The translations under genes and the position numbers were made by a program. From assembly GCF_004212635.1 (NCBI RefSeq), contig NZ_PSRT01000056.1, positions 1 to 52,174 on the forward strand: DNA of 52,174 nucleotides, given 5' to 3'. This document shows positions 28,353 through 35,981 of this stretch, one piece after another. This DNA is from Bradyrhizobium genosp. SA-3. GTDB taxonomy: Bacteria; Pseudomonadota; Alphaproteobacteria; Rhizobiales; Xanthobacteraceae. Position 1 is the first letter of the stretch. Each line of letters starts with the position of its first letter. The notes beneath the pieces were generated by a model. That model did not search any database. It was not told the origin of the DNA and saw only the letters and a program-made list of their open reading frames with translations.

Positions 28353-29075
28353 ATGTCCGAGGAACCCGGCAACCTCACTTTCGCTGCCATTGGCGATCTC
28401 CACGTGAAGGAGGATCGCACGTTGTCCTTCCGGGAGCTCTTTGCCGAGCTTTCGACCAAGGCCCAGGTGCTCGTCCTTTGCGGCGACCTCACTGACCTCG
28501 GCAAGCCGTCGGAAGCGGAACTTCTGGCGGAGGATTTGCGCGCCTGCTCCATTCCCGTTGTCGGCGTGCTCGGAAATCACGACTACGAGTCCGGGCAGAC
28601 CGAAGATGTAAAGCGCATCTTGAAGGGTGCCGGGATGCACCTGCTCAACGGGCAGTCGTACGAAATCGACGGCGTCGCCTTCGTCGGGGTGAAGGGCTTC
28701 ATCGGTGGGTTTGGCCGCCGCATGCTTGCTTCATTCGGCGAGGCCGTCGTCAAAAGCCTGGTCGCCGAAGCCGTCAATGAAGCGACGCGCCTCGAAAATG
28801 CCATGCGCGCCGTGGCCAGCAAGCAGGCTGTCGTTGTTCTTCACTATGCGCCGATTCTCGATACGGTCGCGGGCGAGCCACTGGAGATTCTTCCGTTCCT
28901 CGGCTCGTCACGTCTTGGCGAAACGATCGATCGATTTAAGGTGAGTGCGGTGGTGCACGGCCATGCCCACCAGGGCCGCTATGAAGGCCGCACGCCCGCG
29001 GGCGCGCGGGTTTACAACGTTGCCCGATCGATCGAGAAGCCCACCGGTCGACCCTATGCCCTGATTGAGGTCTGA
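28353..29075 (+). CDS. Calcineurin-like metallophosphoesterase
   Basis: This is a 240-residue hydrolase. The ATG at 28353 (MSEEPGNLTF) is four bases after the previous stop; the frame to 28293 lies inside that gene. All phosphoesterase motifs are present: IGDLHVKED (DxH), LCGDLTDLG (GDxxD), GVLGNHDYE (GNHD), and VVHGHAHQGR (GHxH), which together bind two metals. Such enzymes cleave phosphomonoesters, phosphodiesters or nucleotides. Co-translation with a nucleotidyltransferase suggests it removes or processes the same nucleotide group. The substrate cannot be read from sequence. Confidence 0.85.
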   Translation: MSEEPGNLTFAAIGDLHVKEDRTLSFRELFAELSTKAQVLVLCGDLTDLGKPSEAELLAEDLRACSIPVVGVLGNHDYESGQTEDVKRILKGAGMHLLNGQSYEIDGVAFVGVKGFIGGFGRRMLASFGEAVVKSLVAEAVNEATRLENAMRAVASKQAVVVLHYAPILDTVAGEPLEILPFLGSSRLGETIDRFKVSAVVHGHAHQGRYEGRTPAGARVYNVARSIEKPTGRPYALIEV

Positions 29076-29160
29076 GCTGCAGATTCAATTGGTGGACCCA
29101 GCAGGACCATGTCGTGCCACTTGCTTGACTGGCCGACACTTGGCGGCGTTTGGCGTTGCC

Positions 29161-29601
29161 TCAACCGGTGACCGCGCCAGCATGCTGTCCGCCCGGCTGC
29201 GAAATTCCGCACAATGCCGCTGCGGCGCCACCGCCGGCCCTGGAAACCGCGATATCGCCGAGTGCGATGATTCCGATCAGCCGCTTGTCTCGATTGAGAA
29301 CGGGCAGCCGCCGCACCTGAATGTCGGCCATGTTGCGGGTGACGTCATCGATGCCCTGGTCCTCGAAGCAGTATTTGACGTCTGCGGTCATGACGTCGCG
29401 GACCAGCGCGTCCGGTCCCCGACCCATCGCTACGCCACGCGTCGCGATATCGCGGTCGGAGATCATCCCGACCAGAGTGTCATTTTCAGCTACCGGCAAT
29501 AGTCCGACATTGAGCGCCGCCATCGCCTCGGCGGCTTCCCTGATACTGTCTTGCGGTGTGCAGAGCTGCACATCGGTAGTCACCGCGTCGCAAACTCTCA
29601 T
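29161..29601 (-). CDS. Hrp1-like CBS-pair protein (copy 1)
   Basis: This 146-residue cytoplasmic protein consists of two CBS domains. Typical segments are VGLLPVAENDTLVGMISDRD and VRRLPVLNRDKRLIGIIALG. The order, length and linker (VKYCFED) match the short CBS proteins related to mycobacterial hypoxic response protein 1, which are thought to sense adenosyl nucleotides. The ATG at 29601 has GGAGAT upstream. A GGAAC-N16-TGTT promoter lies 30 bases upstream of the ATG. It is a paralogue of 30837-31271 and 48678-49118. Confidence 0.85.
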   Translation of the reverse strand: MRVCDAVTTDVQLCTPQDSIREAAEAMAALNVGLLPVAENDTLVGMISDRDIATRGVAMGRGPDALVRDVMTADVKYCFEDQGIDDVTRNMADIQVRRLPVLNRDKRLIGIIALGDIAVSRAGGGAAAALCGISQPGGQHAGAVTG

Positions 29602-29630
29602 CGGAAATCTCCGTTGGCTGATAGGCCGCC

Positions 29631-29655
29631 AACAAAAGTCGAGAGCCGACGTTCC
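29631..29655 (-). promoter_or_regulatory. EcfG-type promoter (GGAAC-N16-TGTT) for CBS copy 1
   Basis: On the minus strand GGAAC (29655-29651) is followed after 16 bases by TGTT (29634-29631). The predicted transcript starts about 24 bases before the ATG at 29601. The -10 differs from CGTT by one base. Confidence 0.6.
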
Positions 29656-29690
29656 TTCCTCCTGATCTGAGTTCCGTTACCGTTCGCCTC

Positions 29691-29837
29691 TTACCTCATG
29701 ACGAGATAGATCACGATGATGATAGCGGCGGCTGCGACTAGCGCCGTAAACAGCATGCCGTAGGGACGAACTCGTCTGCCCTCCGTCGTCTCGGCAACGT
29801 TGGGCGCCGGCGGTTCGGCGGGGCCTTCGCGGACCAT
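29691..29837 (-). CDS. Very small membrane protein (48 residues)
   Basis: The frame runs ATG (29837) to TAA (29691-29693), with AGGATAGG upstream as ribosome site. The polar, proline-rich N-terminus (MVREGPAEPPAPN) precedes one membrane helix (MLFTALVAAAAIIIVIYLV) that ends the protein at MR. It is oriented like the CBS gene behind it and may be in the same stress-controlled group. Function unknown. Confidence 0.55.
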   Translation of the reverse strand: MVREGPAEPPAPNVAETTEGRRVRPYGMLFTALVAAAAIIIVIYLVMR

Positions 29838-30148
29838 GATTACCTATCCTGCGAATCGCGTGAACGTGCGTATGACGTCAGGGCGGGTTCTTCGTTCCTA
29901 ATTCAGGATGCGGAACCTGCCGCAGAAGCCTGACCCGACGCAGGCTCCATCATGCTCGCACCAACGAGATTGGAACTGACGAGCTCACGGCACGTTCCAT
30001 CCGCAGCTAGGGCAGTTACGGCGGTCTGTCTCGATCGACCGCAAACATCGTCGTCCAACGCAAGCGCGGCACCAGAAGAAATGTCTTTTCACTACTGGGC
30101 ATGAACATCCGAGCGCACGCTTCGTCGGCAGAAGCGGCAGAAATCCGA
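29838..30148. other. Intergenic stretch with a two-way stress promoter motif
   Basis: I see no confident gene in these 311 bases. The main feature is the motif at 29972-29998. A short Cys-rich frame on the minus strand (CRAC and CPSC pairs) is noted but not supported. Confidence 0.4.
29972..29996 (+). promoter_or_regulatory. EcfG-type promoter (GGAAC-N16-CGTT), near-palindromic
   Basis: GGAAC (29972-29976) and CGTT (29993-29996) match the consensus on the plus strand. Read the other way, GGAAC (29998-29994) is followed after 16 bases by AGTT, so it might also serve the minus-strand small gene at 29837. On the plus strand it leads to the greA remnant. Confidence 0.5.
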
Positions 30149-30445
30149 ATGACCAAGTTTCCCATGACGTCCGCCGGGCATGCCGCACTTCAAGGCGAAC
30201 TGAGCCGCCGCATCCGCATCGAGCGATCTGACCTTGTCCGGCGCATTCGGCAGGCCATCGCCGACGAGCCAAATCTGGTCGAGAATTCGGAATATCAGGT
30301 TGCGCTCGCCGAGCAAAGCGTCAACGAGGCCCGAATTGCCGACTTGGAGAGTAAGCTCGCGCGCGCCGAAGTCGTCCACTCCAGGCGGCACCAAGGCCTA
30401 TCGGGTCCACAGGTGGGGTGGTCTGGAGATGACCAAGAAGGGTGA
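30149..30445 (+). pseudogene. greA remnant: N-terminal coiled coil joined to the last residues
   Basis: From the ATG at 30149 the frame reads MTKFPMTSAGHAALQGELS through NEARIADLESKLARAEVV. This is the antiparallel coiled-coil domain of transcript-cleavage factor GreA. In the next frame the final GreA residues, TPGGTKAYRV, follow at once, at about 30376. The whole FKBP-like domain has been deleted and the frame is broken at the joint. At the coiled-coil tip the usual GDL-x-ENAEY reads PNLVENSEY, so the first acidic residue (Asp41 in E. coli GreA) is Asn. A truncated coil-only protein could still be made. Confidence 0.7.
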
Positions 30446-30608
30446 GAACAACGCGAAGCTGCGGCTGAGATCCAATGTGTGCCGGTGCCGCCCATCAACA
30501 ATTGCTCGAGTCGACGGACCCGGAGGGGGGCACTGGTCGGGTCGCGCGGAACATGGCCTTCAAACGGTTCCGCCAGTCGCTACGTTCAGTTCCTGATGGG
30601 AGGAAGCC

Positions 30609-30836
30609 ATGACCAGATTTCGAGCGAAGTTGGAAGCGCAGACGAGACAGATCATCGGCCAGATGATTGGGGACCAACAGCTCGTGCAGGAAGGGCTCGC
30701 GCAGGAGCGGGAAGCCGCACGCGAACCTTCTGCCTTGCTGGCAGGGCAGCGGAATCGGCCGCAGGATGGCCCATCCGTCGGTGAGGAACATCAGGCATCG
30801 CTGGCTGTTGGAGGCAAATCAGAGCGGAGGATTTCC
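30609..30836 (+). CDS. CsbD-like short ORF, in frame with the CBS gene downstream
   Basis: The ATG at 30609 has GGGAGGA upstream. The 76 codons start MTRFRAKLEAQTRQIIGQMI and include GDQQLVQEGLAQEREAA, a pattern like CsbD-family stress proteins (GxxxGDxxLxxEGxxxExxG). No stop codon separates it from the CBS gene, so a longer fused protein is possible. An internal stress promoter and ribosome site before 30837 suggest the CBS protein is also made alone. It could be a decayed csbD-like gene that lost its stop. Confidence 0.45.
30785..30809 (+). promoter_or_regulatory. EcfG-type promoter (GGAAC-N16-TGTT) for CBS copy 2
   Basis: GGAAC (30785-30789), 16 bases, then TGTT (30806-30809). The spacing and -10 are identical to CBS copy 1, and the ATG at 30837 is 27 bases on. 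It lies inside the CsbD-like frame. Confidence 0.6.
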
Positions 30837-31271
30837 ATGAAAGTGTCTGATGTCATGACCTCGGACGTTCAGCTTTGCACACCAGAAGACACGGTTGGAG
30901 AGGCAGCCGAAGCAATGGCGCTGCTTGACGTTGGGCTCTTGCCGGTTGCGGAAGGTGATTACCTCGTAGGCATGATCACGGACCGGGATCTCGCAATCCG
31001 CGTGCTTGGAAAAGGCCGCGGACCGGACACCCAGATCAAGGCCGTCATGACCCCCGACGTCAAGTATTGCTTCGAGGACCAGGACCTGGATTCGGTTTGC
31101 TGGAACATGGGCGATATTCAAGTCAGGCGGCTGCCGGTGCTCAATCGGCAAAAGCGACTGGTGGGTATCCTTTCCTTGGGTGATATCGCGCGAAGCCACG
31201 AACGCGACGCAACCGCAGCCTCATTGCAGCAAATTTCGCGACCCGGCGGCCAGCACACGCAAGTTGCCTAG
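30837..31271 (+). CDS. Hrp1-like CBS-pair protein (copy 2)
   Basis: This 144-residue protein has two CBS domains, closely related to copies 1 and 3. I chose the ATG at 30837 (MKVSDVMTSDVQLCTPEDTV) because it aligns with the starts of the other copies and has GGAGG upstream; the frame is open to 30609. Key segments are VGLLPVAEGDYLVGMITDRD, TPDVKYCFEDQDL and VRRLPVLNRQKRLVGILSLG. The C-terminal GGQH is shared with copy 1. Likely a nucleotide-sensing stress protein with unknown partner. Confidence 0.85.
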   Translation: MKVSDVMTSDVQLCTPEDTVGEAAEAMALLDVGLLPVAEGDYLVGMITDRDLAIRVLGKGRGPDTQIKAVMTPDVKYCFEDQDLDSVCWNMGDIQVRRLPVLNRQKRLVGILSLGDIARSHERDATAASLQQISRPGGQHTQVA

Positions 31272-31588
31272 ACGGCTAACACGGCGAATCGCACCCGCGC
31301 GGCCCGCCGATAAGCGCGGACATCCTCTGCGCTGAGCGCGCTCAGTAGCCGCGCCTGTTCCCGTTGCAACCGTCTTGGCGCCGTTACGTTGACCCTGCAT
31401 CGCAGGCAGGCGGCTGAAGGAGCGCGCTTCGCTGCCGATGATGGTGTGGCGAACATCCATCCGCGACGAACCAGTCTGCACGCAGCGACTGACCAGCATC
31501 CGGAATGCCTGCCAGCAGGGGGAGCGGCTTGCCGCGGGCATCGCGACGAGCGGACCTGGCGGCATATCGAGATGAGGAGCCTGCGGCC
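31272..31588. other. Gene-free stretch upstream of the PrpD-like gene
   Basis: Only long shadow frames are present in these 317 bases. The frame of the next gene extends back to 31505 without protein-like sequence. No clear promoter or hairpin was found. Confidence 0.4.
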
Positions 31589-32980
31589 ATGACCGAGGTC
31601 CAGGAGCTCGCAAGGTTTGTGGAACGTGCCCGGATGGAAGACTTGAGCGAGCGGGCGCTGGAGCAGCTGAAAATTCGCGTGCTGGATACGATCGGCGTAG
31701 CCATAGCGGCGCTGAATGCGCCGCCTGTGGCGGTGATCCGCGTCCTCGTTGCCGAACTTGGTGGTCGTCCATTCTCCACGCTCATCGGCGGTGGCCGCAC
31801 CGCGCCGGACCGCGCCGCGTTCTACAATGGCGCTCTCAGCCGGTACCTTGATTTCATGGACAGCTATATCGCTGCCGGTGAGACGTGCCATCCATCCGAC
31901 AATCTTGGCGCAGTCCTGGCGACAGCCGAGATGCGGGAGGCGAGCGGGGCCGATCTGCTCACCGCGCTCGCTGTCGCCTACCAGGTCCACACCCGATTAA
32001 GCGATGTCGCTCCGGTCCGCGACATGGGTTTTGATCATACCACACAAGGAGCGTACGCGGCCGCTGCGGGTGCCGCCAAGGCGCTTGCTTTGCCGTCCGC
32101 ACAGATCGCACATGCGATTGCCATCAGTGGCACTGCCAACAATGCGCTGCGTGTCACCCGTACGGGCGCGCTGTCTCACTGGAAGGGACTCGCCTTTCCA
32201 AATACGGCGATGTCGGCGACACACGCTGCGCTGCTCGCGAGCCGCGGAATCACCGGGCCCGAAGCTGTGTTCGAGGGCAACAAGGGATTCAAGGAGGTGA
32301 TCAGCGGCCCCTTCCAGATTGACTGGCGACAAGAGGATCTGGAAGGCGTGCGCCGAACCATTGTGAAGCGGCACAATGCCGAGATCCACGCCCAATCTGC
32401 GCTCGACGCAGCGCTCGAGATTCGTGCTCGCCCGGGATTCGAGGCGGCCGCCGTCTCGGCAATACGGCTCAAGACGTTTGCGGTAGCCCATCGGATCATT
32501 GGCGGCGGGGAGGAGGGTGACAAGCGAATCGTGCGAACCAAGGAGGAGGCCGATCACAGCCTGCCCTACATGCTGGCGGTCGCGTTGATCGACGGTGAGG
32601 TGCAGCCCGAGCAATACGCACCCGAACGAATTTCGGCCGAAGACGCCCAGATGTTGCTGCGAAAGGTCACGGTCACGCCCGATCCCAGCCTGTCGGCGAA
32701 GTTTCCGCAGCGGCTCCCTGCCGCTCTCGAAATCGAACAGAAGGACGGAACTGTGTTTCGTGCCCAGCGCGACGACTATCACGGCTTTCATACCAGGCCA
32801 TTCGATTGGGCCGCATCGCGCCGCAAGTTCGATCGCGTCACGTCAGCCTTCACGAGCTTTTCCGAACGCGACGCGCTCGCCGAGGTGATCGCAACGTTGG
32901 AGGAGCGCCCGGTGGCCGCCCTCACGTCAATGCTCGGCGACATCTCAATCCCGCCGAGGGAGGTGCGAAAGAATTTCTGA
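31589..32980 (+). CDS. MmgE/PrpD-family protein (2-methylcitrate dehydratase-like)
   Basis: This is a 463-residue member of the MmgE/PrpD family of iron-independent dehydratases and isomerases; known members act on 2-methylcitrate or cis-aconitate. The ATG at 31589 (MTEVQELARFVERARMEDL) has GAGGAG upstream. Family segments are LKIRVLDTIGVAIAAL, FYNGALSRYLDFMDSYIAAG with the acidic active-site region, CHPSDNLGAVLA, and GLAFPNTAMSATHAALLAS. The next gene, a phosphosulfolactate-synthase homologue, starts 13 bases later behind GAGGAGG, so the two work together. The likely role is a small-acid pathway, not the standard methylcitrate cycle, since prpB and prpC are absent. Confidence 0.85.
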   Translation: MTEVQELARFVERARMEDLSERALEQLKIRVLDTIGVAIAALNAPPVAVIRVLVAELGGRPFSTLIGGGRTAPDRAAFYNGALSRYLDFMDSYIAAGETCHPSDNLGAVLATAEMREASGADLLTALAVAYQVHTRLSDVAPVRDMGFDHTTQGAYAAAAGAAKALALPSAQIAHAIAISGTANNALRVTRTGALSHWKGLAFPNTAMSATHAALLASRGITGPEAVFEGNKGFKEVISGPFQIDWRQEDLEGVRRTIVKRHNAEIHAQSALDAALEIRARPGFEAAAVSAIRLKTFAVAHRIIGGGEEGDKRIVRTKEEADHSLPYMLAVALIDGEVQPEQYAPERISAEDAQMLLRKVTVTPDPSLSAKFPQRLPAALEIEQKDGTVFRAQRDDYHGFHTRPFDWAASRRKFDRVTSAFTSFSERDALAEVIATLEERPVAALTSMLGDISIPPREVRKNF

Positions 32981-32993
32981 GGAGGACGAAGCC

Positions 32994-33815
32994 ATGGCAG
33001 AAACCACGTTTTCCTTCATTCCCCGGGCGGCGCGTTCGGCCAAGCCGCGTCGGATCGGAATCACTGAAATCCGAGGCCCGTATTACGGCGCCTATGGTCC
33101 CCGCCATCTTGCCGATATCCTGGAAACGGTCGGCGCCTGGGTTGACGGCCTCAAATATGCTGGCGGCTCGTTTGCGCTGATGCCGGCCGACGCGGTCAGG
33201 TCAATCAACAAGCTGGCGCACGATCATGATGTCTACGTCTCGACCGGCGGCTGGATCGAGAATGTAGTGCGCTTCGGCGTGGACGCGGTCGATCGCTACA
33301 TTGAGGAGGCCAAGGCGCTTGGCTTTGATGTGATCGAGATTTCGACAGGCTTCATCAGCTTGCCGACCGATAGCCTGTTGCACCTGGTGCAGAAGGTGAA
33401 AAAGGCGGGGCTGAAGGCGAAGCCCGAACTCGGCATTCAGTTCGGCGCTGGTGGTAGCACGTCGACCGAGGAGCTCGCAGCGGAAGGCACCAAGGATGTC
33501 GGCTGGCTCATCGCGCAAGCTGAGCGGGCGCTCGACGCCGGAGCCGGCATCATCATGATCGAAAGCGAAGGGATCACGGAAAACGTCAACACTTGGCGCA
33601 CCGATGTGGTCGCCCGCATCATCAATCAGCTCGGGCTCGAAAAGGTCATGTTCGAAGGCGCCGACCCGCAGGTCTTCGAATGGTATGTCAAGAACTACGG
33701 AAACGAGGTCAATCTGTTCGTTGACCACAGTCAGATCGTGCAACTCGAGGCACTGCGCTCGGGCATTTGGGGCACCAAGAGCACCTGGGGTCGAATTCAG
33801 AACCTGTCCGGTTGA
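32994..33815 (+). CDS. Phosphosulfolactate synthase (ComA)-family protein
   Basis: This is a 273-residue TIM-barrel protein. ComA adds sulfite to phosphoenolpyruvate in coenzyme M and sulfolactate formation. Seen here are ITEIRGPYYGAYGPRH, VDGLKYAGGSFALMP, VYVSTGGWIENVV, DVIEISTGFISLP, KPELGIQFGAGG and MIESEGITENV, which follow the ComA pattern of catalytic Lys and acidic residues on strand ends. Bacterial homologues are not always sulfolactate synthases. It is translationally close to the PrpD-like gene. No other coenzyme M gene is nearby, so the true substrate is open. Confidence 0.8.
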   Translation: MAETTFSFIPRAARSAKPRRIGITEIRGPYYGAYGPRHLADILETVGAWVDGLKYAGGSFALMPADAVRSINKLAHDHDVYVSTGGWIENVVRFGVDAVDRYIEEAKALGFDVIEISTGFISLPTDSLLHLVQKVKKAGLKAKPELGIQFGAGGSTSTEELAAEGTKDVGWLIAQAERALDAGAGIIMIESEGITENVNTWRTDVVARIINQLGLEKVMFEGADPQVFEWYVKNYGNEVNLFVDHSQIVQLEALRSGIWGTKSTWGRIQNLSG

Positions 33816-33921
33816 CGGTGCGGACCGGGTGGCGGATCGCACATGAGGAGAAGATGAGGTATGAGGTCACGTCGCGGTCGATCGAGGCCGAAATCGCCGG
33901 TGGTACGCCTCATCGATGTCT

Positions 33922-34611
33922 TCAAGCACGATTTGGATCCAAATGACTCGCCGATACTTGCCAAGCCCGGCGTAGATCGGCGACCGTCTGACGCCAAGCG
34001 TCGCCGTTCCGTCCGCCGAAGCGGCGGACGTAGGCTGGGTGGAAAGTGATGTGGAGCGGGTAGCCTTCAAATTGAAGCTTTGCCTTGCGCGTCACGCGGA
34101 TCGATTGCGACTCGCCGAACAGGCGAGCCGCTGTGCTGCCAAGAGCAACGATCACGCCTGGCCTGGAACGCCGAATGTCGTTCAACACTGCTGCGCCATA
34201 GCGATCGACTTCCACCATTGTTGGGCTGCGATTACGTGGCTTCCGATCTTTGGAATAGACGAGGGGCCGGAAAGGAATAGCGTTTGCCAAACGCAGCTGT
34301 TGGGGATCGATCCCAGCTTCATCCAGCATCGCGCGCAACGCCCTGCCGGCCGGACCGACAAAAGGCCTGCCCTGCGCAGCTTCCTCTGCGCCGGGTGCCT
34401 CGCCAACCACGTATAGCCGCGGTCGTCGGAACAGGCCCTCAGGCGCGACACGACGGTGATCGAGATGTGTGTTGGCGACGCGTGCCTTGGCCATCGGTTC
34501 CGGCGCCAAGCCTGGCAATGCAACTGCTCTGACTCTATCAACTGCCGTCGCGCCACTGATTTCCAAGAGCGCCAAGACCGGCCGCCGATTCGCCTTGGAA
34601 CCGACGGTCAT
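33922..34611 (-). CDS. Uracil-DNA glycosylase superfamily protein without cysteines
   Basis: This 229-residue protein has the family 4/5-type motif A GEAPGAEEAAQGRPFVG and later LANAIPFRP, VIVALGSTAARLFG and the C-terminal TFHPAYVRR (motif B His). Such enzymes cut uracil from DNA. Family 4/5 enzymes normally have four Cys for a [4Fe-4S] cluster; this protein has none at all. The start is uncertain: ATG at 34611 (MTVGSKANRR) or ATG at 34494 (MAKARVANTH). It is divergent from the ligase D remnant, so a DNA-repair pair is likely. Confidence 0.75.
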   Translation of the reverse strand: MTVGSKANRRPVLALLEISGATAVDRVRAVALPGLAPEPMAKARVANTHLDHRRVAPEGLFRRPRLYVVGEAPGAEEAAQGRPFVGPAGRALRAMLDEAGIDPQQLRLANAIPFRPLVYSKDRKPRNRSPTMVEVDRYGAAVLNDIRRSRPGVIVALGSTAARLFGESQSIRVTRKAKLQFEGYPLHITFHPAYVRRFGGRNGDAWRQTVADLRRAWQVSASHLDPNRA

Positions 34612-34614
34612 TGA

Positions 34615-35744
34615 CGCGAGTTTCGACTCGCAGGGCTCGTTGAAAAATGGGACGGCGGCACTTACGAAGCCGAGGGCGCGGCCAGCGCAGCAGAGAGCGA
34701 GCGAACCATGCGAGCAGGCTTGCGGCGAGGACGCATGAGCTTCGTTCTCAAGGGAAGCAAGCTTCGCGGGGCATATTCGCTCGTGCGCCTGAAGAGCCCG
34801 AAGCAATGGCTGCTGATCAAGACGCATGCGAAAAAAGCGACCTCAGGCCAATGCTGGCGACCCTCATCGACGCGCCATTCGATGACAAGGAGTGGATATT
34901 CGAGACGAAATGGGACGGCTTCCGGCTTGTCGCAAAAACCGGAGGCAGAAATGGCTCCCTCTACTCGCGCAATGGCAATGACGTGACCAGGCGTTATGCC
35001 CCAGTCGCCGAAGCGCTCGATATCATCAAGCGTAATGCCGTGATTGACGGCGAGCTAGTGGCGCTCGACGCGGAGGGCCGATCCCGATTCCAGCTGCTGC
35101 AGAATGCGCTGAAAGGCGAGGCACGTCTCCGCTATTATGTGTTCGATCTGCTCTTCCTCGATGGCCGCGATCTGCGTCGCAAGCCGTTGCTTGAGCGCAA
35201 GGACCGTTTGCACGCCATCCTTACACGGCACCCACTCGTCCACTACAGCGGACACAGAAAGCGGCATGGCAAGGCGGCGTTCAACAAAGCACGACGAGCG
35301 GGGGAGGAGGGCATTATCGCGAAGCGTGCCGCAAGTCTCTACCACTCGGGCAGGCGCACGAAAGATTGGCTCAAGATCAAGGCCGACCAGGAACAGGAAG
35401 CCATTGTGGTCGGCTTCACCGAGCCGCGCGGGAGCCGCCAGCACTTTGGCTCGCTGGTGCTTGGCGTGTACGACAAGGGCAAGCTTGTCTATGTTGGTCA
35501 CAGCGGTGGGGGATTCTCCCGAGAGATGCTCGCGACGCTGCACGCGCGCATGATGAAGTTGAGGACAGACAAGAAGCCGTTTACGGACGTTCCGCACGAG
35601 GACCGGACCACGTGGATCAAGCCGCGGCTCGTGTGCCAGGTCAAGTTCACTGAATGGACCCGCGAGGGGGAGATGCGACATCCGGTGTTTCTCGGCATGC
35701 GCAGCGACAAGCCCGCGCGGCAAGTCAGACGGGAGCGCGCATGA
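34615..35744 (+). pseudogene. ligD: Ligase D remnant: end of 3'-phosphoesterase plus ATP-ligase domain, frameshifted
   Basis: The first frame (after a stop at 34612) reads GLVEKWDGGTYEAEG and GRMSFVLKGSKLRGAYSLVR, ending KQWLLIKTHAKK. This is the C-terminal half of the LigD phosphoesterase domain, with its front half missing. The ligase domain follows in another frame: LRPMLATLIDAPFDDKEW, then ETKWDGFR with the AMP-accepting Lys, and DWLKIKADQEQEAIVVGF. A seventh A in the run at 34831-34836 would join them. Alternatively the ligase starts by itself at the ATG 34806. The ligase domain is intact and could work in non-homologous end joining. Confidence 0.75.
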
Positions 35745-35950
35745 CCGTGAAGCTTACCCACCTCGACAAGACATTCTGGCCGAAGGAGCGATACACCAAG
35801 GGTGACGTGATTGCCTATTATGACAGGATCGCGCCTTACCTGTTTCCCTATCTCAAGAACCGGGCCGAAGTCCTCAACCGCTTCCCCAACGGGATCAAGG
35901 GCAATTGCGGACAACGCGTTCCCTGTTACCATCCGCTAAACGCAATCTGA
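35741..35950 (+). pseudogene. Ligase D remnant: start of the primase-polymerase domain
   Basis: The ATG at 35741 overlaps the ligase stop by four bases (ATGA). The frame reads LTHLDKTFWPKERYTKGDVI and PYLKNRAEVLNRFPNGIKG, the opening of the LigD polymerase domain. After about 56 residues it changes to unrelated sequence (NCGQRVPCYHPLNAI) and stops. The junction near 35907 looks like a deletion or recombination point. The polymerase active site would lie beyond it, so this fragment is inactive. Confidence 0.75.
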
Positions 35951-35981
35951 GGGCGAATTTGCTTGGACACTGGCTCGCGCG

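Noticed and set aside
29985..30110. Minus-strand Cys-rich frame with CRAC and CPSC pairs (zinc-ribbon-like)
   Set aside because: No start codon with a ribosome site fits, and the frame overlaps the promoter region. It could be a remnant but I cannot support it.
34597..34622. EcfG-like match before the ligase D remnant (GGAAC-N17-AGTT)
   Set aside because: The -10 is poor and the site lies inside the glycosylase gene end. Not enough to call.
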